A stretch of 64,000 nucleotides of DNA from Glandiceps talaboti (Eukaryota; Hemichordata; Enteropneusta; Spengelidae), in assembly GCF_964340395.1 (NCBI RefSeq), contig NC_135550.1, positions 30,139,176 to 30,203,175 of the forward strand, given 5' to 3'. Within the stretch, counting starts at the first letter, position 1, and every line of letters starts with the position of its first letter. Below, piece after piece: positions 57,101-61,900 of the stretch. The translations under genes and the position numbers were made by a program. The notes beneath the pieces were generated by a model. That model was not told where the DNA came from. It saw nothing but the letters and a program-made list of their open reading frames with translations, and did not search any database.

Positions 57101-58904
57101 TTAAATGTCACTAACTTTGGTCATTTCAATGACAGTTTGAATACTCTAGAGTCTTAAATCATTTTATGTACACAATTAACACAATACTTGTAGTCTGTAA
57201 CAGTGCTAATACTGTATCATTTACAACCATCTTTAAGTATGTGTGGTTTTCATGAGTCGGTATGTAAATTACACACTGTGTGTAATCTTGGGGCGATGGC
57301 GGATAACATGTCTCACCACTGTTCGTCACTCTAACCAAACTTAGTTGGTTGTCTATGAAATCTAAAGTTGATACAGTATCTTACTCTGCCCAGCAACTCT
57401 AGAATGGTGGACAGTTTTGTGTAATGTAGGTTGGTAGAGGTATGTGGATATAGGTGTGTTGTTGGGGTCACCAATTGTCTGCCATTGTCCACAGTATGCT
57501 GGTACTACTATGGATTCTTTACCTTGTTGTACAGGACATACTACATAAACTGGAACAGAGTGTTGTAGAACATCAACGATATCAGGAGTATGTACAAGAA
57601 GCAGAGAAGTGGTTAGATGGAGCTAAACAGAAGTTGGACAGCAGTAATGACACCACCGGTGATAAGAACGTACTGGAACACCGATTGAATGCTATCAAGG
57701 TAGGGTGTCACATCAGATATTTTAGACAAAATCATTCAAAAATAATTTATAAGTTGGCATCAAACCAATCTGCAGTAAGTTTGTTGACTTTTTAAAACCA
57801 AATTTCTGTGGTATTTTCTACACTAGTATTAAAGGTGTGTAGTTAAAAACATTTGTCACAGAATGTCTATCTACAAATGTCAACTTTGTCATACATGTGC
57901 ACGTATTATGTGATTTATAGTACACTGCTGGCTACACCTGAACTGTATTCACTACCTGGTGTTTGCCTGCTTGTACTTTAATCTAATGGTTTGTTTTGGT
58001 ATCTGGATAAATGCCAAGTCTAACAAATTGGAAATCCAATAGATGTCAGTATTTGATCAGTCAGATTAAAGTTGATTGTTTTGAGATATATGGGTTAACA
58101 TTTATTTAACCTTTCACCTTTGACCCAGGTGTGTATCATCTGTAGAGAAGAATAAATCAAATTTTTTTTTGTTATAATTTTTTTTTTGAAATAGGACAAA
58201 TAATTTATTTAAAAATTAGAGGCAAACAGTTTTGCAGGAACAAATATTGGATTTAGAAATTAAAAATAGATACTTTTCATCAACTTATTGGTATCAACTG
58301 AATAGTTGTACAATTTTCAAGGTCAATATGAACTTTTTGAAGGGGAAAGTAACTTTCACCTGAGGACCAACAGTTTTAGCCTCTTTGGAAGAAGAGACTG
58401 CAGAATCATAAAAAATTCAACCATCTTGATACTTTTTTCATTTTCATGTACACTTTGAATAATGCGAGAACTAACAAAAACTGGGTTTTTTTCTCCATGA
58501 ATAGGATCTGTTAGACAGTAAACCAGTTGGTCAAGCCAGAATTGAAAATGCAGTTAGTCAGGGAGAGAAAGTTATACCACAAACTGCAGAGGGTGCTAGA
58601 GGCAGAGGTGTTATCAAGGAAGAGATAGAAACACTACAGAAAGACTGGGACAGTCTTGGTACACAGATGAACCATGTCAAAGAAGACTTGGAGGGATGTG
58701 TACATCAATGGAGTGATTATGAAAATAGTTATGAGCAAGTTCTGAGATGGTTGAAAGACACAGAAGAAGAATTGAAGAGTACATCAGAATTGCAACCTTC
58801 TCTCAATGAAAAGAAGTCTATGCTTGAAACTTACAAGGTGAACAAAAGAGTTGTTTTGATATTTTTATATAGGAACTAGTTAGATGATTTTAGTTGATTC
58901 CAGA

Positions 58905-58936
<32 letters not shown>

Positions 58937-61900
58937 GGTGGGTGTGTGTGGGTGGGTGTGTGGGTGTGGGTGGGTGGGTGTGGGTGTGTGTGTGTGTGTG
59001 TGGGTGTGTGTGGGTGGGTGGGTGTGTGTGGGTGTGTGTGTGTGTGTGTATGTGTGTGTGATTGTATAGGTTTGCCTTTACTTGTAACACTCAAATGTAA
59101 ATTTTGAATTGAGAATAGAAATATATAAATACATAGAACCTTAAAATATGAGTTTCAAATACCATATGTTTTATTGTGATGTTCCTTTCACTTTTCAGGG
59201 CCTTCAACGAGATATTGCCAGTAATCGTGATAATATTGAGAAAGTAACAGAGAATGCCGAACAAATCCTAGCCTGTAATCCAGATGATGCCAGTATATCA
59301 AGTCAGTCTAGTCAGATAGAATCTAGATATCAAACAGCTGCTACAACCGTCAAGGTAAGACAACAATGCAGCAAATTCAATGAAATATGAAACTATCGCT
59401 GGAGTTTAAGCCATTTTCTGTGGCCAGTTATAGTATTATAGTTCCCTTGCAGTATGGTTTATTACATAGATAAAGTAAAGCCCTCCATTTCAGAACCAGT
59501 GCCATGATGGCAGAGTTTGATTTGTTAGAACAAAAACACACCCATCTTTATATATAGTCTGTTTCCCCTACAATATGTACACACTTACAGATTTTGTGAT
59601 TTTTATCAGCATTGAATCAAATCTATAAAATTCAGGAACTCTTTTTTTTAACATTAGTCCTTGATGATAAGGTTGCAACTTTAAACAATGTGTATGACTG
59701 TATTAATATACTGTATCATCCTGTATTACAACTTTTCACTTAGATTCTGTCTATTCACATGATTTTGTCACATAGCCATGTTCTAACCCAACTATTTCAA
59801 CTACTGCATTATGTAGCTATTTTGGCATGTATGAGTGAGCCATAGTAAGTGACAAAATGATTGAACTTGACATACTCGGTTGATTTGAGACTCAACCAAC
59901 ATGTCATCATTTCTAAATCACCATGCTGTCTTTGATACTCTTTCACAGGATGCAGTCAAGAAACTTGACAAGAATGTATCAGATCATCAAAGATTTGGTG
60001 ATTTTGTACAAGATTGCAGTGACTGGTTGACTGACATGAAACAGAGGCTAGCTGGCTGTCTGGATACCTCAGGGGATAAAGATACAAACCAAGACAAATT
60101 ACACCAAATACAGGTCAGTTCAAATATACCATCATTATAAAGTGAAGTGAAACTAACAGATGTCTGTATGTGATATCATACATAGTACACATTTCTTTCA
60201 GTTGTCTGGAAGGCTGGTCTTGAAATGAAGGATATGTGATCAACACAAGAAAATAAACTTCTTTGAATACTGAATTTTTGAGAACTTTCGTATTGACTCT
60301 GAAATGGACAAATCCCAAGATTTAAGGATTGTTGTAAAGATGGAAGAGCTGCTATAGACACATAAGAGTACTCCCTTAGTTACATTTTGAAAAAATTAGT
60401 CTAAGTAGCCTCGGAAAGATCCTTCTCAAGATATGCAAATATTAATTTTACACATCAGAAAATTCAGAATTTAATAATTCATTTTTGTAGTCATATACTG
60501 GTGATATATGTCAACATCTAATGGCCCTTTGGCATTCTTTCATCAACACTGCAGTAACTGTAACATGTGACTACTTTATTTGTTAATTTAAGTTTTTCTT
60601 TTCCCTGCGTAGGAATTAATGTCAAGAACACCAGAAGGAGAAGCTAAACTACACACAACTACAGAACAGGGAGAGAAAGTACTACCACAAACAGCACCAG
60701 TTGGTAGACAAGCCATCAAGCAACAAATACATGTCTTAAAGCAAGATTACGACAACTTGACATCACAAATGAAAGAAGCTACATCAGTTCTAGATGCCAG
60801 TCTACAACAATGGGGCAGTTACGATGACAGTTATGAAGAATTGTCAAGATGGCTGCAGGAAACAGAGGAAAATTTACAAACTGGATCAGAACTTCAACCA
60901 AGTCTAGACACCAAGAAGAGTCACCATGAACGAATTAGGGTGAGATAGTGTGCCATGTGGTAAAATTGTTTTCAAAGTGTATTATTTTACACATTAATTG
61001 CTTGTCTTTTACAAAATATACAAGAGAATCCTAGATTATGATTTCCAGTAAGGAGATACTTTGCACCTTGTCTGCAAATATTATTTATTGTTGAATGTCT
61101 TGTTCACATTTTATTTGAAGGTTGGTCATAGTAAAAGTTCACATGCTGTAGAATTTAATATTTATTGCTTTATACTGATTTTTTTCACTTGTATTCATAT
61201 AACTGATATTCTTCCCAGCAACTATCTGCTTTCCAGGTTAATCTTATCTTATCAATCTGCAATCTTAAGAAAAGTTCCTGTCTAATATTTGCCCCAAGTC
61301 ACCCTATTTTCCATTTCCATATTCCGATACTTCTATACCCTGTTTGCATGTTTGCTATCTCATCACATTGCATGACTGCTGGCTGACTAGAAGCACATCA
61401 ATTTGTGTATTTCTGTATAGGCTGTGCATGAAGAGATCATTTCTCATCAAAGTGATGTGGATGCACTGAATGACAAAGCTCAGCAGATCTTAGAAACTAA
61501 CACAGGCCATGTCAGTGTGGGTAGTGATGCCACTAAGATCACCACCAAATACCAGGCTAGTCTCATGAACAGTAAGGTAAGATTTGTCTGTGTCAGGTTG
61601 ATGGCTTGATGTTTCTTTGCTAGCAGTATTATACCACTGAAGTTTTAATCCAAAGATTGTTAAATTTTCTGCAGTTTTGTTTAGCTTTTGGGGTTATTTT
61701 TGGATACTTCAGAGATATCTTTATTACACACACATAACACTCAATAAATCATGATGTGAAAGCCAGCCAGTGCACTGGTGCTTTCAAGGTTAAACTTCCT
61801 AAACATTATTACTAGGTATTGTGTGCATACCCCTCAAAGTTGTGATATCTGTAAGGAGTTTAGCTGGTATTATACAGATGCAGATACACATATGTTGATC

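Larger units (their letters stand above)
54943..57534 (+). other. Intron 46 (2592 bp), longest inside the module array
   Basis: It contains a perfect 36-bp palindrome with a flanking direct repeat (55322-55357) and a roughly 65-bp direct duplication carrying AGGTCA inverted repeats (56549-56674), both listed separately. No exon or RNA gene was seen in the remainder. Confidence 0.85.

Noticed and set aside
58876-59107. Val/Cys/Gly and His/Thr/Pro frames on both strands
   Set aside because: Artefacts of the GT/GGGT microsatellite in intron 48.
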